From NCBI RefSeq assembly GCF_031755915.1, contig NC_083384.1:19226001-19290000 (forward strand): a DNA stretch of 64,000 bases, given 5' to 3'. Under the pieces are notes generated by a model that was given only the letters and a program-made list of their open reading frames with translations, was not told where the DNA came from and searched no databases. A program made the translations under genes and the position numbers. Source of the DNA: Ziziphus jujuba (taxonomy: Eukaryota > Streptophyta > Magnoliopsida > Rosales > Rhamnaceae). Shown here in pieces: positions 24,046 to 35,777 of this stretch (positions are counted from its first letter, which is position 1; each line of letters begins with the position of its first letter).

Positions 24046-24251
24046 TTTTTTGTAAATATAAATATGTGATTTAATTTTTTCACTTTTAAAATTAATTATT
24101 TTAAATAATTACCAAATAGTTCATTTCAGTCCAAAGTTGTGCCAAACATAAGATTAGGCTATTTCTTCCTCGTTTGATCTTATCCGATCCATACCTTTCC
24201 TCTATGATCTAGTCCGATCCAGACCTATCCTGTATACCAAACATTCCCTAA

Positions 24252-26720
24252 AGAGATTCTTGAAGGTAGACTTTACAAGTTGGAAATGGTTTATCAAGCT
24301 CAAAATAGAGTGCAAATAAGAGTAAATCTTCCTGCATCAAATAAAAGTTCATAAAACTTCTGCCATACTGTCTTGAATAATATTCCAAGAAATTTTAATG
24401 TTTCAGATTGTGCACTTTCAGGTACATTTTCTGATGTAACCAAGGATTTTCCATCTGTCATTTAAAATCTTGGTACAGATATGAATATGTTGCAACAAAT
24501 ATTGAGACATGTGCCATTTTCAGTTTTCCAAAGAGTATTACAATTGCTTAATCAATTCAAGAACATTAATACAAAGAATCTTATTTTTTGTGAAGCTTAC
24601 AAAATTGGTAAAGATATGCAATCTTTTCCTTCTTCACACAGTAAAGCTAACTCATCATTTCAGCTTGTTAATTCTGACTTGTGAGGTCTGACACCAACTC
24701 TTTCCAAAGAAGGTTATAAATATTATATTTACTTCATTGATGATTTTACCTAATTTACTTGGATCTATCCTTTTAAAACAAAATCAGAGTCTTTGAGTAT
24801 TCATAAAATGGTTGAAAGAATCATAGGATATAAAATGAAGTGTTTGCAAATTGATTAGGAAGGTGAGTACAGAAGTTTTATGTCCTTTCTAAAGCAACTT
24901 TGTAGCTTCATAAGACATCCTTGTCTTTGTACACATTCTCAAAATCAAAAGGCTGAAAGGAAGCATAGGCACATTATAAGTTGAATTCTACATACTAGCT
25001 CAAGTACATATGTCATTATACATTTTATGGAAATCATTCAATTTAGAAGTTTCTCTCATCACAAGACTACCATAAACTTTTCTTGATTACTGTAGTGCAT
25101 TTCATAAGCTATGTGGTAAAAATCCTGATTACTCACCTCTTGAAGTTTTTGGATGTGCTTCTTATCCTTATCTTAGACCATATAACATTCACAAGTTTTA
25201 GTTTCAGACAACTAAATGTGTGTTTATGTTTTATAGTCTTGAGCATAAAGGACATAAGTGTTTAAATGCTTCAGGGAGAGTTTATATTACCAAAAGTGTG
25301 ATTAAAACAAAAAACAATATTCTATGCTGTTGGTTTTCCTTCAAATACTAAGAATGAGAAATTCACTAGTTTGATGGATTTTGAAGATACAGAATGGCCT
25401 TCAATTTGTCAATATAAATCAAATGACTACTAAAAGATAATCTAATAATATTAATATAAATGTTGCTGAAACTACAACTTTGTCTAAGTCAACTAAGAAT
25501 TCCAATAAGAAGAATGATTCTAAGACTTGTTAAGGTATTCTTCAATCTTCAAATAATAATATCAATTCTATGATGCCAAGTTTAGTTTCAACTCCAATTT
25601 TTCATAATGATGTAAACACCAACGGAGAACTAGTTACCATTGAATTAGCTTTGACATCTAATAAAGAGCTTAAAGCTTAGAAAAATTCACATATTTTAGA
25701 TATTGGTAGACATTGTTATATAGTTGTATCAATACCAGCTACTGGTATTCATATTGATCTTCCTAGTTTATCAAATGTCTATTTTGTGCAAACTAGGTCC
25801 TCGAGTAGAATTTGTAAAGCTAAAGTGTCATTAACACGGCATCAATCTAAAACTTACAAATCTAACACAAGTGTCAGGTGATCCAAATTTGAAGCATGTC
25901 AGATAATGCATCAAGTAATCTGACCAAGTTGAAGCTAAACCGAAGAATGTAAAACATGCTCTTCAAAACCCTAAATGGAAGGGTACAATGGATAGTGGAT
26001 ATCAACCTTTAAAGTCAAACAATACTTGGTCTAGTTCTTTATTCTAATCAAATGAATATTGTTGGGAATAAATGGGTTAAGGAATCAAGTACAATGCAGA
26101 TGGATCAGTTCAAAGAAATAATGCCAAACTTGGTACAAAGGCTTTCATCAAGAGCCTAGCTTTAACTTTTATGGGACATTTAATTCAGTTGTGAAGCCTA
26201 CAACTATAAGGGTAATACTAAGTTTGCCTTTTGCTTATAAATTTGGACTATGAAACAAATTGATTTCAGTAATGCAATCTTAAATGTATATTTACAGAAA
26301 GATGTCTTTATGATTTAACCTAAAGGATATATTGACCCAGCTCATCCCAAACATGTATGTAATCTTAGTGTATCTCTTTATGGATTAAAATAAGCTCTAA
26401 GTTTCACAAACTCAAAATCTCATTTTTGAAAAGAGGTGTTACATATTCTATAGCTCTTTGTTCATTGTTTTCTTTGAGAACTGCAATATTTTATGTTATG
26501 ATATTCATTAATTATATTGATGATATCATAATTACTAGTTTAAGTGCTAGTTATATTTCAAATCTTAATATTCAGCTTTAATAAAGAATTTTCACTCAAG
26601 GATCTTGGTGATTTGCACTATTTCTGGGGAATAGAAGTTCAATGGAATGCTTCTTGTATGTACTTGTCTAAATCCAAGTATATTAAAGATGTATTATACT
26701 TGTGTAATAAAACTGTTGTG
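24252..26720 (+). pseudogene. Copia B-like integrase and reverse transcriptase, decayed
   Basis: It begins with LEGRLYKLEM (24262) and the pre-integrase region. The integrase core follows: FQLVNSDL at 24661, YYIYFIDDFT near 24720, IDXEGEYRSFM near 24850 and HSQNQKAERKHRHI near 24940. The integrase tail contains FGCASYPYLRPYNIHKF (about 25148). RT starts HALQNPKWKGTMDS (about 25951), with KQIDFSNAIL near 26256 and the active-site motif YIDDIIIT near 26512. Domain order and strand continue those of 12777-14417, so it is probably the other half of copia B. A short overlap at the junction leaves some doubt. Confidence 0.85.
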
Positions 26721-26931
26721 TAATGCAATCATGACAACTTAAAACTATTATGGATTGAGTAATGTAAAATAATTCCATAATAGAAAGAAAAATTAACGTG
26801 AAATGACATCTATTACTTTTGGTAATGCATCATTTGCAACTTATGCGATCAATTCAGCTTCCCATTTTTACAGATGGATTAACAGCGTAAGGAATGTGTC
26901 TGATAAAGATTAGTTGACTTGGGCTATCTCT

Positions 26932-27090
26932 TGTTATAGAATCTGTTATGGCATCTTGTTTTTTTATTGATATCTATCGTAGATAATTTTTATCAATATT
27001 TCCTTGTATAGATATCCCCACCAACTGTACATGTATATAAATATTTATTTATTCTCATTCAATAAAGTCAACTTTTTTGATCAGTCAACA
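26932..27090 (+). repeat. Copia C 5' LTR (159 bp)
   Basis: It starts tgttatagaatctgttatgg and ends gatcagtcaaca. Inside are a TATA-like tatataaatattt and an aataaa signal (27061). A primer-binding site follows 12 bases later. Short LTRs of this design are common in plant copia elements. The 3' partner is not in the window. Confidence 0.75.
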
Positions 27091-27102
27091 ATAACTCTCA
27101 TA

Positions 27103-27113
27103 TGGTATTAGAG
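27103..27113 (+). other. Copia C primer-binding site
   Basis: tggtattagag, one mismatch from tggtatcagag, which pairs with the 3' end of initiator tRNA-Met. Confidence 0.75.
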
Positions 27114-27187
27114 TATTAAAAGCTCTAACATAGTTCTTTATTTTCCCAATCCAATCTATGCCGATTTTTTTTTTCTCTCTCTTTAAT

Positions 27188-29480
27188 ATGGCTTTACAAA
27201 CACCCATCAGCTCTGCTTCTTCTTCTTCTTTGACCGATGCTTAAAACTATGACTTTGCCAATCTGGTATTCATAAATATTGCTACATAGGCACCAATTCG
27301 ACTAACTCTAGTTAATATCTTGCATGGAAAGCACAGTGGGATGCTTTCCTTTATAGATACGCACTTACAGGTTATGTTGATGGTTCTCTACCTTATCCAT
27401 CTCCATCTTCAAACCTACCCTATTTATTTTGGACTCGACAAGATCAGCTTCTTTTAAGATCTCTCTTTGCTTCCCTATCTCCTGACCTTGAATCGATGAT
27501 GGCTTCAGCTAAAACATCGCATGAGTTATGGAACAAATTACGTCTCACCTATGCCAAGCCTTATCGATCACGCATTATTAGACTTCAAGAAAAGCTTTTT
27601 CGACCATAAGGATAATGCAGTATCACAACTTATATGTTTAAAGTTAAAGTAGCAGTAGATGAGTTAGCCTTGCTTAATGAACCACTCAAAGATGAAGAGA
27701 TAGCAATTTATGTCTTCAATGACTTAAATCCTGATCTAAAAGAAATCTTTGGTGCCTTGAGACTAAGGGACACTGGGATCTCATTTGAAGATATCCATGA
27801 ACATTTGCTGGAATATGAAGCCAATATGAAGCCTATATTCACAAGTCTGATATTCACACTCCAGAAGGCTCTCTCATGATTGCTCATGTTGCTAATAAAA
27901 ACAATGGATCCAACACCCTCCCTCGCAATCCTCAGAAAAGGTTGGTACCAAATTTCATTCCACTCGCAATCTTACATCTTCTTCTATTTCTTCTAATAGT
28001 TATCGTGAGCACTATCAGCTGCATGGTCAACAGGGTCACTTTGCCAAATTTTGTTCACAATTGAAGCAACAGTGGACTTATAACCTACAGTCCGGTCTTC
28101 TACCCACTCATTGGATTAATAAAATGTTTGTAAACATGTTATTCAAATCAGCAGGATCACTCAATTCTAATTCAGAACCCATCTCAAACATTTTGGCTTT
28201 TTTAACTCAGGTGCATCTCACCATGTCATCAATGATCTCCACAACTTGACTGCCCATTCTAACTATGATGGCACTGATACAACTATGGTTGGTAAGGTAA
28301 TGCTTTGAATATTATTCATATTGGTTTAGCTCATATTCTTGCTCTTAATAAATCTTTTCTACTGTCAAATGTTCTATGTATACCAAAAATGACTCAGAAT
28401 GTAGTGTCTGTTTCTAAATTTTGCCATAATAACAATGCCACAATTAAATTCTCACCCACTGGTTTTATTGTGAAGGATATACTAACGGGAATGGCTTTGC
28501 TTCAAAGAGCAAATAAGGGAGGCATCTATGAGTGGCCTTCTCCTTGACATTCTAATCCTCCTCCATCGTTCGTCTCTTTTTCTAGTGTCAATACTTCTTA
28601 AAAGAATTGGCATCTTCGCGTGGATCATCCCTCAAATAAAGTTTTAAATGATTTAATTTCTTCATATTCTTTACATGTCTCATCATTAGAAAAATATATT
28701 TGTAATCCATGCAAATGTAATAAAGCTCACAAGCTTCCGTTTCATATTTCTTCTATGACCAGTTTTAAACCTTTACAATTATTATACTCTGATGTATGGG
28801 TCCTGCACCTATAACCTCAATTGATGGATTCAAATATTATGTTATTTTTGTTGATCATTTCATTAAGTATATCTGGTGTTATCCATTAAAACAAAAGTAT
28901 GAAGTTTACTCTATCTTTGTTAAAACTAATGTGGAAAAATTATTTGACATGAACATCATATCCTTTTACTTAGATAATGGAGGAGAAGTTATCAAATTAA
29001 AACCTTTTTGTTCACTAATTTTTTATCCTTGCCCCATACAGCAGAGTATAATGCTTATGCAGAATGACATCATAGACATAGTCGGGAAACTAGTTTAGCA
29101 TTATTATCTCATGCTGAATCACCATTAAAATTTTGGTCTTATAGTTTTCAAACTGTAGTCTATTTAATTAATAGGTTGTCTACTTCTACTCTTCATCTAA
29201 AATCCCCTTTTGAAATTCTTTTTCAAAAACCACCCAATTATTATCATCTAAAGGTTTTTGGTTAGTCTTTGTTATCATTGAATCAAACAATATAACAAAC
29301 ACAAATTAGAAGCCACATCCATGCCTTGTGTGTTCTTAGGATATCAACCCAATCAAATGGTTTTACATCCTATGATTTATCTCTAAATAAATATTATATT
29401 TCCAGACATGTGACATTTGTAGAATCCGTATCTCTAAATAAAAAAATATGGCTTCAAATTCCTTATAATTTGACCATGGT
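27188..29480 (+). pseudogene. Copia C gag-protease-integrase, truncated and decayed
   Basis: The ATG at 27188 opens a gag with YLAWKAQWDAFLYRYALTGY (about 27317), SHELWNKLRLTYAKPYRSRI and, after a frame change, an 81-codon stretch at 27634-27879. The zinc knuckle near 28010 reads YQLHGQQGHFAKFC, with two Cys lost. The protease site near 28200 is NSGASHHV, with Asn in place of the catalytic Asp. Pre-integrase (28305-28547) and the integrase core (28796-29098, YVIFVDHFIKYIW) follow. It ends near 29480, just before a MITE; RT and RNase H are absent. Confidence 0.88.
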
Positions 29481-29490
29481 GATTTCCTAA

Positions 29491-29870
29491 GTGCCTATTT
29501 GGTAGAGCTTTTTTTGGGTTAAAAGCTCTACTTGAAGGCCAAAAGCTTTTTTGTTAAAAAATAAGGGTGTTTGGTAAAAGTCAACAAGCACTTGTTAAAA
29601 AAAAAAATTAGTTTTTTTAAGCTGTTTTAGAAAAGCCCAAATTTCATACTTTTTTAGAAAATCTCTTTTTTTAACTTATATGGAAAATTAATGAGCATTT
29701 AATACAGCTATTTTAGCTTATATGGAAACTCTTTTGGCATTTAATACAACTTTTTTATTTATAGCCAAATACCTATTAACTTTTTAATAATAACTCTTTT
29801 TCAAAAAGACCTATTATATAAAGTTTTACAGACTAAAGCTCTATTTTCATCAGTTATTCCAAATAGACCC
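29491..29870. mobile_element. Tourist-like MITE (380 bp)
   Basis: The left end is gtgcctatttggtagagc; the right end, reverse complemented, is gggtctatttggaata. The 3-bp duplication taa flanks it at 29488-29490 and 29871-29873. TIR style and TAA target fit PIF/Harbinger-derived MITEs. Inside, agctttt/aaaagct words are repeated. It marks the right border of recognisable copia C. Confidence 0.85.
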
Positions 29871-29899
29871 TAAGTTACCTATACTCAGCTATCTAAATT

Positions 29900-31540
29900 T
29901 ATTTTCTAGTCTGTTTAGCAAAGAATAAAATTCGATTTAAAATGGTTTTTGATCCTTATTTAAGCTAAAAAAATTTATATAGAATTATTACTATATATAG
30001 TTAAGCTCTGTAAACTTTTATTGCTTTTGGACTCGTATTTTATTTTTAATGAATTTTTATGTAGACAGGACCCCCTGTGAAATACCGATTTTTAGTTTCT
30101 GTCAACTAGTTACTAAATTTAATTTGACCATGTTTTTTGCCCTTGTTTGGCTTTTAAAATTTTATAGGAGTATATATAAGTGTCTAGTTTTAATCTGTAA
30201 AATTTCGAATAAATACAAAATTTCATGAAAGAGAAACAAATTGAACATTAAATAAAGGTTTCCAAAATTCTATAGTTTCAGTATTTCTTTGTTAACTTTT
30301 CAATGAGTTTCGAATAATTTTTCATTATATTTTTTGTGAAATTATTTTAATCACGATTACTTATGCATGTGTATAGTACCCTTATAATTTTTTTTAAGAC
30401 TTAGATGATATTGTTTGAATAAGGAATTAAATTCTTGTTTAGAGACTGTTTATGGATTAATAGGTTTTTATTTGGCTTTTGGTGATTTGATCTTGTTCTA
30501 AGTTTATGATTTTAAGATTTGAGGATTAAGTTATGATGATCTTATGGTATTAACTCTTATTCATTTAGTTTGAATTCAAGAGCTTGATTTTAGGATTTCT
30601 ACATAAGATAATTATGGTGTATGATGGTTCTGTTTTTTACTGATAAGAGACTATTGGTATTATTCATAGGTTTTTAATCTTTTGTGGAGTTTGCTGATCA
30701 AGGTAAGTTACTGGACTTTTTAAACTGAAACCATAGCAAATATGTACTTATGTTATTGATTTATTTATGTTTTATGAAATATATATGTTTTGTATAAATA
30801 AATTGATGGATAATTGATATATGTATTTTTGCTCTGGTTGTTGGTATTTAGTAGGCATTTATAGATATGTTATGATATGTTTTCGGATGTTGAGATGAAT
30901 CATGTAAGGGTATTTTCTAGTGATTTATGCTTCTTTACCTTTGGATTTAGATGTATTGTTTCATGTGGGAGGACTACTGATGATCATAGTAGGGGTATGG
31001 CTCATACCTTCGGGTGTGAGTGTTTGTTTTTAAAATTTATGTTTCTTCACTTGTTACATGCCTCACACACGAGTTGATAAGGATTTCGGATTACCGATGG
31101 GTAATATTATATTATGGAAAGTCCTAGTAAGTGCTTAACAATTAGAGTTTATATGAAAATTATGTTTGTTGAAGATTTTTCGGATATTTATTTATTATGA
31201 TTTTAAGTATTTTGTTATTTTATATTTATGAAAAATCCAGTAGCTTGCTGAGTTTTATACTTATTAATCATTATTATGGTTTCAGGTTCACTATAGTTTC
31301 AAGGTAGCTAGATTTATCATAGGTTGATGGTGTTTTAGTTGTTTTTATTTTTTATTGTAGTTGGATTGGAGGACCTTTTGGGTGTAGAGTTTATTTTTTG
31401 TTCATTTTTTTATGGAGAAGTTCTAAGGTATTATTTATATTAATGTTTGGAGACTTTTTATGTTCCGCATTATAAGTTTTATTAAGTGTTATAAGTATGA
31501 CTTTTATCACATTTCGAATATATAGACTTGGGGTGTGACA
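29900..31540 (-). mobile_element. Probable gypsy-type LTR fragment
   Basis: The minus strand starts tgtcacaccccaagtc at 31540, the common opening of a class of plant LTRs, and continues with aatgcggaac at about 31470. The region is noncoding and AT-rich. The LTR other end and any PBS were not found. The 66-codon plus-strand ORF at 30877-31077 lies inside and shows no domain. Confidence 0.4.
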
Positions 31541-31759
31541 GTCCAAGTGGATTATTTACAGGTCCCCAAATTAGACTTTTTGTATGGTTAAGAGTTTTGG
31601 TTTGACTGGTATATCGTAGCATAAGACTAGTTGATATAAGTTCGTAAACTTGTAGCATGTTTAATTCTGAGTTACGGTAAGAAAGTTATGGTTCCAAGAA
31701 ATTTTTAAATATCAATATTTGTCTATATTCAAACTAGTTCTTGTTTTTTTTTTTTTTGG

Positions 31760-32110
31760 CTAGTGACCCAGAGGATAATGATGAATCTTACCTTCATTAA
31801 ACAAATTGAAAAATATCCAAAAAGTCCCAAAGCCCCCCCAAACCTGTGGAACTTGAATCGAGTCAACCCAATATGTTTTATCACCAAATTGGTCAAGTAG
31901 ATTTTTATCTATTTTCTGGCCATCACTGTTGACATGCACTTGACCATCGGCAAACCCACCTTTAGGCGATGGATCTGCCAAGTTTTCTAGCCAAATGGCC
32001 AACTGATGCATCATGATTGACCGTTCGAAGCTAGCGGTAGTATCAATCCGACTCATACCTCTCTTCCCAAACTCGAGAAGCCTGAACTTATCCACAACCC
32101 ATTTTCGCAT
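31760..32110 (-). CDS. Unrecognised 116-codon ORF, possibly a captured or relic exon
   Basis: The translation is balanced in composition, without low complexity: it starts MRKWVVDKFRLLEFGKRG, has a charged middle (ADGQVHVNSDGQKIDKNLL) and an aromatic end (VWGGFGTFWIFFNLF). I recognise no family. On the minus strand gaagGTAAGATT follows FNLFNE, which would be a good splice donor, so the last residues may be intron. Upstream, ctag precedes the ATG region and could be an acceptor. Local GC is higher than in the flanks. It may be a fragment of a host gene carried by a transposon or a decayed host exon; function is unknown. Confidence 0.35.
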   Translation of the reverse strand: MRKWVVDKFRLLEFGKRGMSRIDTTASFERSIMMHQLAIWLENLADPSPKGGFADGQVHVNSDGQKIDKNLLDQFGDKTYWVDSIQVPQVWGGFGTFWIFFNLFNEGKIHHYPLGH

Positions 32111-33131
32111 AAAATCTAGTCATACTGATCTTCTCTTTTTTGGCCACTATTAGCTAGCTAGAACATCCATCCTTTGGTGATATTGGCTATGAAATTTCAG
32201 GTCAAACTGTTACTGGACATGCTTGAATTGAGCCAATCAAGCCAAAGACGGCATTTCAAATGGTTCATCGAAAATCTTTTATTTCCAGCCATTCCATGTT
32301 AGCCCACACACCTTTCCCCTCTTATTTGAATCATCTGAGCTTAAATCCGACCTCTGTTTGTCAAAATTCTTCACGAATTGAGAGATTCATCATCATAAAC
32401 TTTGGTCAAAACTTTCCTTGTATTTTTTAGTCAATAGGGATGTTTTTGGACTAAGATGAGCTTACCATCTTGTCACCCATCCCACAAGCTTTACATTGAT
32501 ATATAATTTGTGAATTTTGGATATTGTTTGAATATATATCCATTTTTTGATCAATTGGTTAAATACTAGATAAAATTTGACTCTATTTGAACAATCTAAA
32601 GCCAAATTGGAATTGGTTTTATGTAACTAGATGTTAATAAGCACCATTAGAAGACTTTCAGGTCAAAAACTCTAATTTTGGGTATCGAATCTTAAATGTT
32701 CACAATATAATTGGACCACTTAGTATCCAATTTATGTAGTTTTATGGTTGTATAAATTATTTTAAAACATTTGGATTGCAGCAACATCTTTGATTTGATT
32801 TTTGAAGCCTAAGAAATATTTTATTATATTATAAGAATCGGAACTACGCTTGGAAGCTATCCTATGAAGGAGCAGGAGTGATCATCGGTGGTACATATTA
32901 GTACAATTTATATATGGTTCGGATATTTTATATATATGGCTTAATTTAAATGCTTATTTCATACATATATAAATATATGCATTATCATTTTATATATGGT
33001 TTGCTTTTACATATATGTATTATCATTTATGTGAATTTTGATAAGATTTTTAATGATTTCAAATTTTGATAAATTCATAGTGAACTTGTGAATCTTAATA
33101 TTTAAATATCATGGTATTTGAATTGATGTTC
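32111..33131. other. Noncoding AT-rich DNA
   Basis: No ORF with recognisable content. Stretches of tatatatgg and cattatcattt suggest worn LTR DNA. Nothing further can be assigned. Confidence 0.35.
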
Positions 33132-33714
33132 TAATACTAAAGTTACCAAAATTTCACCAAATTTATTTACCAAATAATGTGGCAGATGATGTAACAGCCC
33201 AGACCACCCGCATGAGATATTGTCCGCTTTGGGTCTAGCCCACACGGTTTTATCAAAACGCTTCTCAAAGGAAAGGTATCCACACCCTCTTATAAGGCAT
33301 GCTTCGTTTCCCTTTCCAACCGATGTGGGACTTCATAATCCACCCCCCTTGGGGCCCAGCGTTTTCGCTGGCACACCGATCAAAGTACTGGCTCTGATAC
33401 CAACTGTAACAGTTCAGATCACCCGCATGAGATATTGTCTGCTTTGGGCCCAGTCCGCATGGTTTTGTCAAAACGCATCTCAAAGGAAATGTATCCACAC
33501 TCTCTTATAAGGCATGCTTCATTTTCCTTTCCAACTGATGTGGGACTGCACAGATGATGTGGCAATATTTAGTTAATTTATTTTTTTAATTCACATATCT
33601 ATTTAAGAATTCACTTTTTCATATTTAGGTTATATGAATATGTCAACTAATAATTTTTTAACACGTGTTATTTGGTAAATAAATTTGGCAAACATTTTGA
33701 TGCCTGTAGCATTA
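33132..33714. mobile_element. MITE with about 43-bp terminal inverted repeats, split by a TRIM
   Basis: The left arm (about 33132-33180) contains ccaaatttatttaccaaata; the right arm, reverse complemented (33714 to about 33665), contains the same 20 bases, with further similarity outward (accaaaattt against atcaaaatgt). Without the TRIM and its duplication the element is about 215 bp. No flanking duplication was firmly identified, so the superfamily is open. Confidence 0.7.
33190..33552 (-). mobile_element. TRIM retrotransposon (363 bp) with 5-bp target duplication
   Basis: The LTRs lie at 33190-33335 and 33405-33552, starting tgtaacag and ending gggact(t/g)ca. The perfect duplication gatga flanks them (33185-33189 and 33553-33557). 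On the minus strand the 69-bp internal region starts with the PBS tggtatcagagcc (33390-33402) and ends with the PPT aaggggggtgga. It has the layout of Cassandra but I see no 5S-like block, so I call it a TRIM of another family. It encodes nothing and must have used enzymes of other elements. Confidence 0.93.
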
Positions 33715-35777
33715 CTGTTTGGAAAATAATTAAATTTAAAAATATTGATTAGAAATTATATATTTTTAAACTTCTTTTAAGTGTTTTATATTTCAAAGTG
33801 TTTAAAAATGGTTCATTGTGATATATATATTTCACTGTTAATATTACGTGACATGAAATAATGATTAGAATATATTAAATAAATGGTTGAATTTAAATAT
33901 TAAATTTTGGTTTGTAGAAAATATTGTTTATCAATATTATACTGCTGTTTTTAATTGATATACCATACAGTACTAGTATCTCAGTTTTGTTACTAGGTTA
34001 TTAGCATGTTGATTTGCCACAATGCCTTCAGTATGCTAAACGTCGTAAGATGAGTTTGTCTCATGGTTTCTTTATTGTCACAATGCCTCTAGTACACTAA
34101 AAGTTATGAGATGGATTCTTCCATATTTTATTTATCCTTTGGGATGTTAAGGATTGTGAGATGGCTTTACCCCATGGTTTATCTTTATGTTTCTGTCTTT
34201 CTTTCTTTATTGTTGATGGTATTCTGGGATACTGTGCATCACTTGATAATGTTAGGCATATCGTATGGTATACTATTGATTTTCTAATTTATTTATAAAT
34301 TTTTATTAATTTTCCATGATTATTTTATGAATTTATATGAATATTGTTTTATACCCATTATTTACAGCACATATTTAAATTATAAGATTTAAATGGTTTT
34401 ATTTTTTATTCCCTATTTTATTATCTAGGTTTTGTGTACAAATTGGGTTTTGTGAAATATATTTTAAAAGGAAAACTTTAAAAAAAAAATGGAATGAGAG
34501 CTCTTGAGAAAAATATTTACAAAAATAAAATATTATTTTTCTATTGTACTTTATCACATATTGAGATACATTTATCTCAATTTTTTTTTTCATTTTTAAT
34601 TTATTCTTCTAAGTTCAGATAGTTAGTAAACAGACACTTCGTGCATCATATATCTTTTTTGTAGTTTCCACAACAGCAACAATATTTATCATTCAATATT
34701 TATTTTTATTTTCAAGACTTATTTGCATAAATTGTATTACTTAATCTTTTAAATGCTTTTACAATACTTTGATCTAAATCATGAATACAGTAATGACCTT
34801 AGTATGTATGCCTAGTAATGGCTTGTAGTATGACAAACTATAGATGTTGATTGTAGTTGAGACTTGTATGCTGTTGTAGCTTTATTTATATGTATTAAAG
34901 TATTATTTTATACTGCATGCATTGGTTGTCGGCTATTTAAGTGAGATTTCATTAAGCTTTCTTTGAAGATTATTCAGTGAGGCTTCCCTAGATAAGACCA
35001 TCAGGGGTTCTTTGGGAGGTTTTTTGAAGTGGGTCTTATCTTATACTAGACAAACTGATATTATCCCGATCACATATATTGTGCTATGAAAAACTAATGA
35101 AAATATAAGCTAACAATTGATTATGGGAGATGAGCAGATCTACCCAATCAAAATAAAAAAAAGGTGGCACTAAAAACAGGAGCAAAACTTAAATCAGAGA
35201 GCATGTTGGAATTTTGTTGCATTGATCAGAAAACTAGCAAGAATAAGTATGGATTTCACTCTTTGAGACTAGAACCTATTGGAATCAATTAAAGGTGGCG
35301 ATGTTAAAAAAGCATGACAATAATGGAGATGCAGGAATTTTTGTCCAAGATGGTGATTGGAAAATAAAACGATAAATGGAACTTTGTAATATATTTATGT
35401 TTATGTTAATTTATTAATGATAAAATAGATATAGTATATAAGTGTAGATAGCGCACATAATTTAATATAGGTATATAAAAGCTAGCTATGGTCTACGTAG
35501 CAAATTTTGTAATGTAAATAAAATTATCCAAACTCTAGATAGATTAATCACAAGTTAATTATTTACCCAATTTTCTATAATCCCATTAATACCCTTCAAT
35601 CAGAAAAAGTATAGAAACTGTAGGCAAAATCTAGAAAGAGGATACTGCAAGAAACTCATAGCCAAACAAATTATTATTATTATTATTATTATTTTTTTTT
35701 TTTGGTTATAATTTTTCCTTTGCTCTCCTTTTCAGAATAAGTTAGAGAACAAAAATAGATTTGTTATTTATCTTATT
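33715..35777. other. Noncoding region with worn LTR-like repeats
   Basis: No gene. The phrase tcacaatgcct(t/c)-agta-ctaaa occurs near 34018 and 34078, with a third weaker copy near 34145, each followed by gagatg. Such roughly 60-bp repeats are typical of some plant LTRs. A short inverted repeat (agataagacc ... gggtcttatct) lies at 34991-35042. A (tta)n run at about 35670-35690 leads into a T tract. Confidence 0.4.

Larger units (their letters stand above)
14417..24248 (+). mobile_element. PIF/Harbinger element, containing a hAT insertion
   Basis: The right end is clear: reverse complement gggaatgtttggtata, of the GGG-N-TGTTTGG type of PIF/Harbinger, followed on the plus strand by taa (24249-24251). 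The left end is worn; tta at 14414-14416 is the best candidate for the 3-bp target duplication, followed by ggacctatt and tgtttagg. Both ends are followed inward by aggata and ggactgga/ggatcgga words. The element sits between two blocks of copia coding sequence and carries a PIF-type transposase at 22.4-23.7 kb. The left border is uncertain by about 10 bp. Confidence 0.75.

Noticed and set aside
30877..31077. Plus-strand ORF of 66 codons
   Set aside because: Lies inside LTR-like noncoding DNA; composition and context do not support a gene.
34991..35042. Short inverted repeat as a terminator or MITE
   Set aside because: Arms of about 10 bases with a long loop are expected by chance in this much AT-rich DNA; no target duplication.
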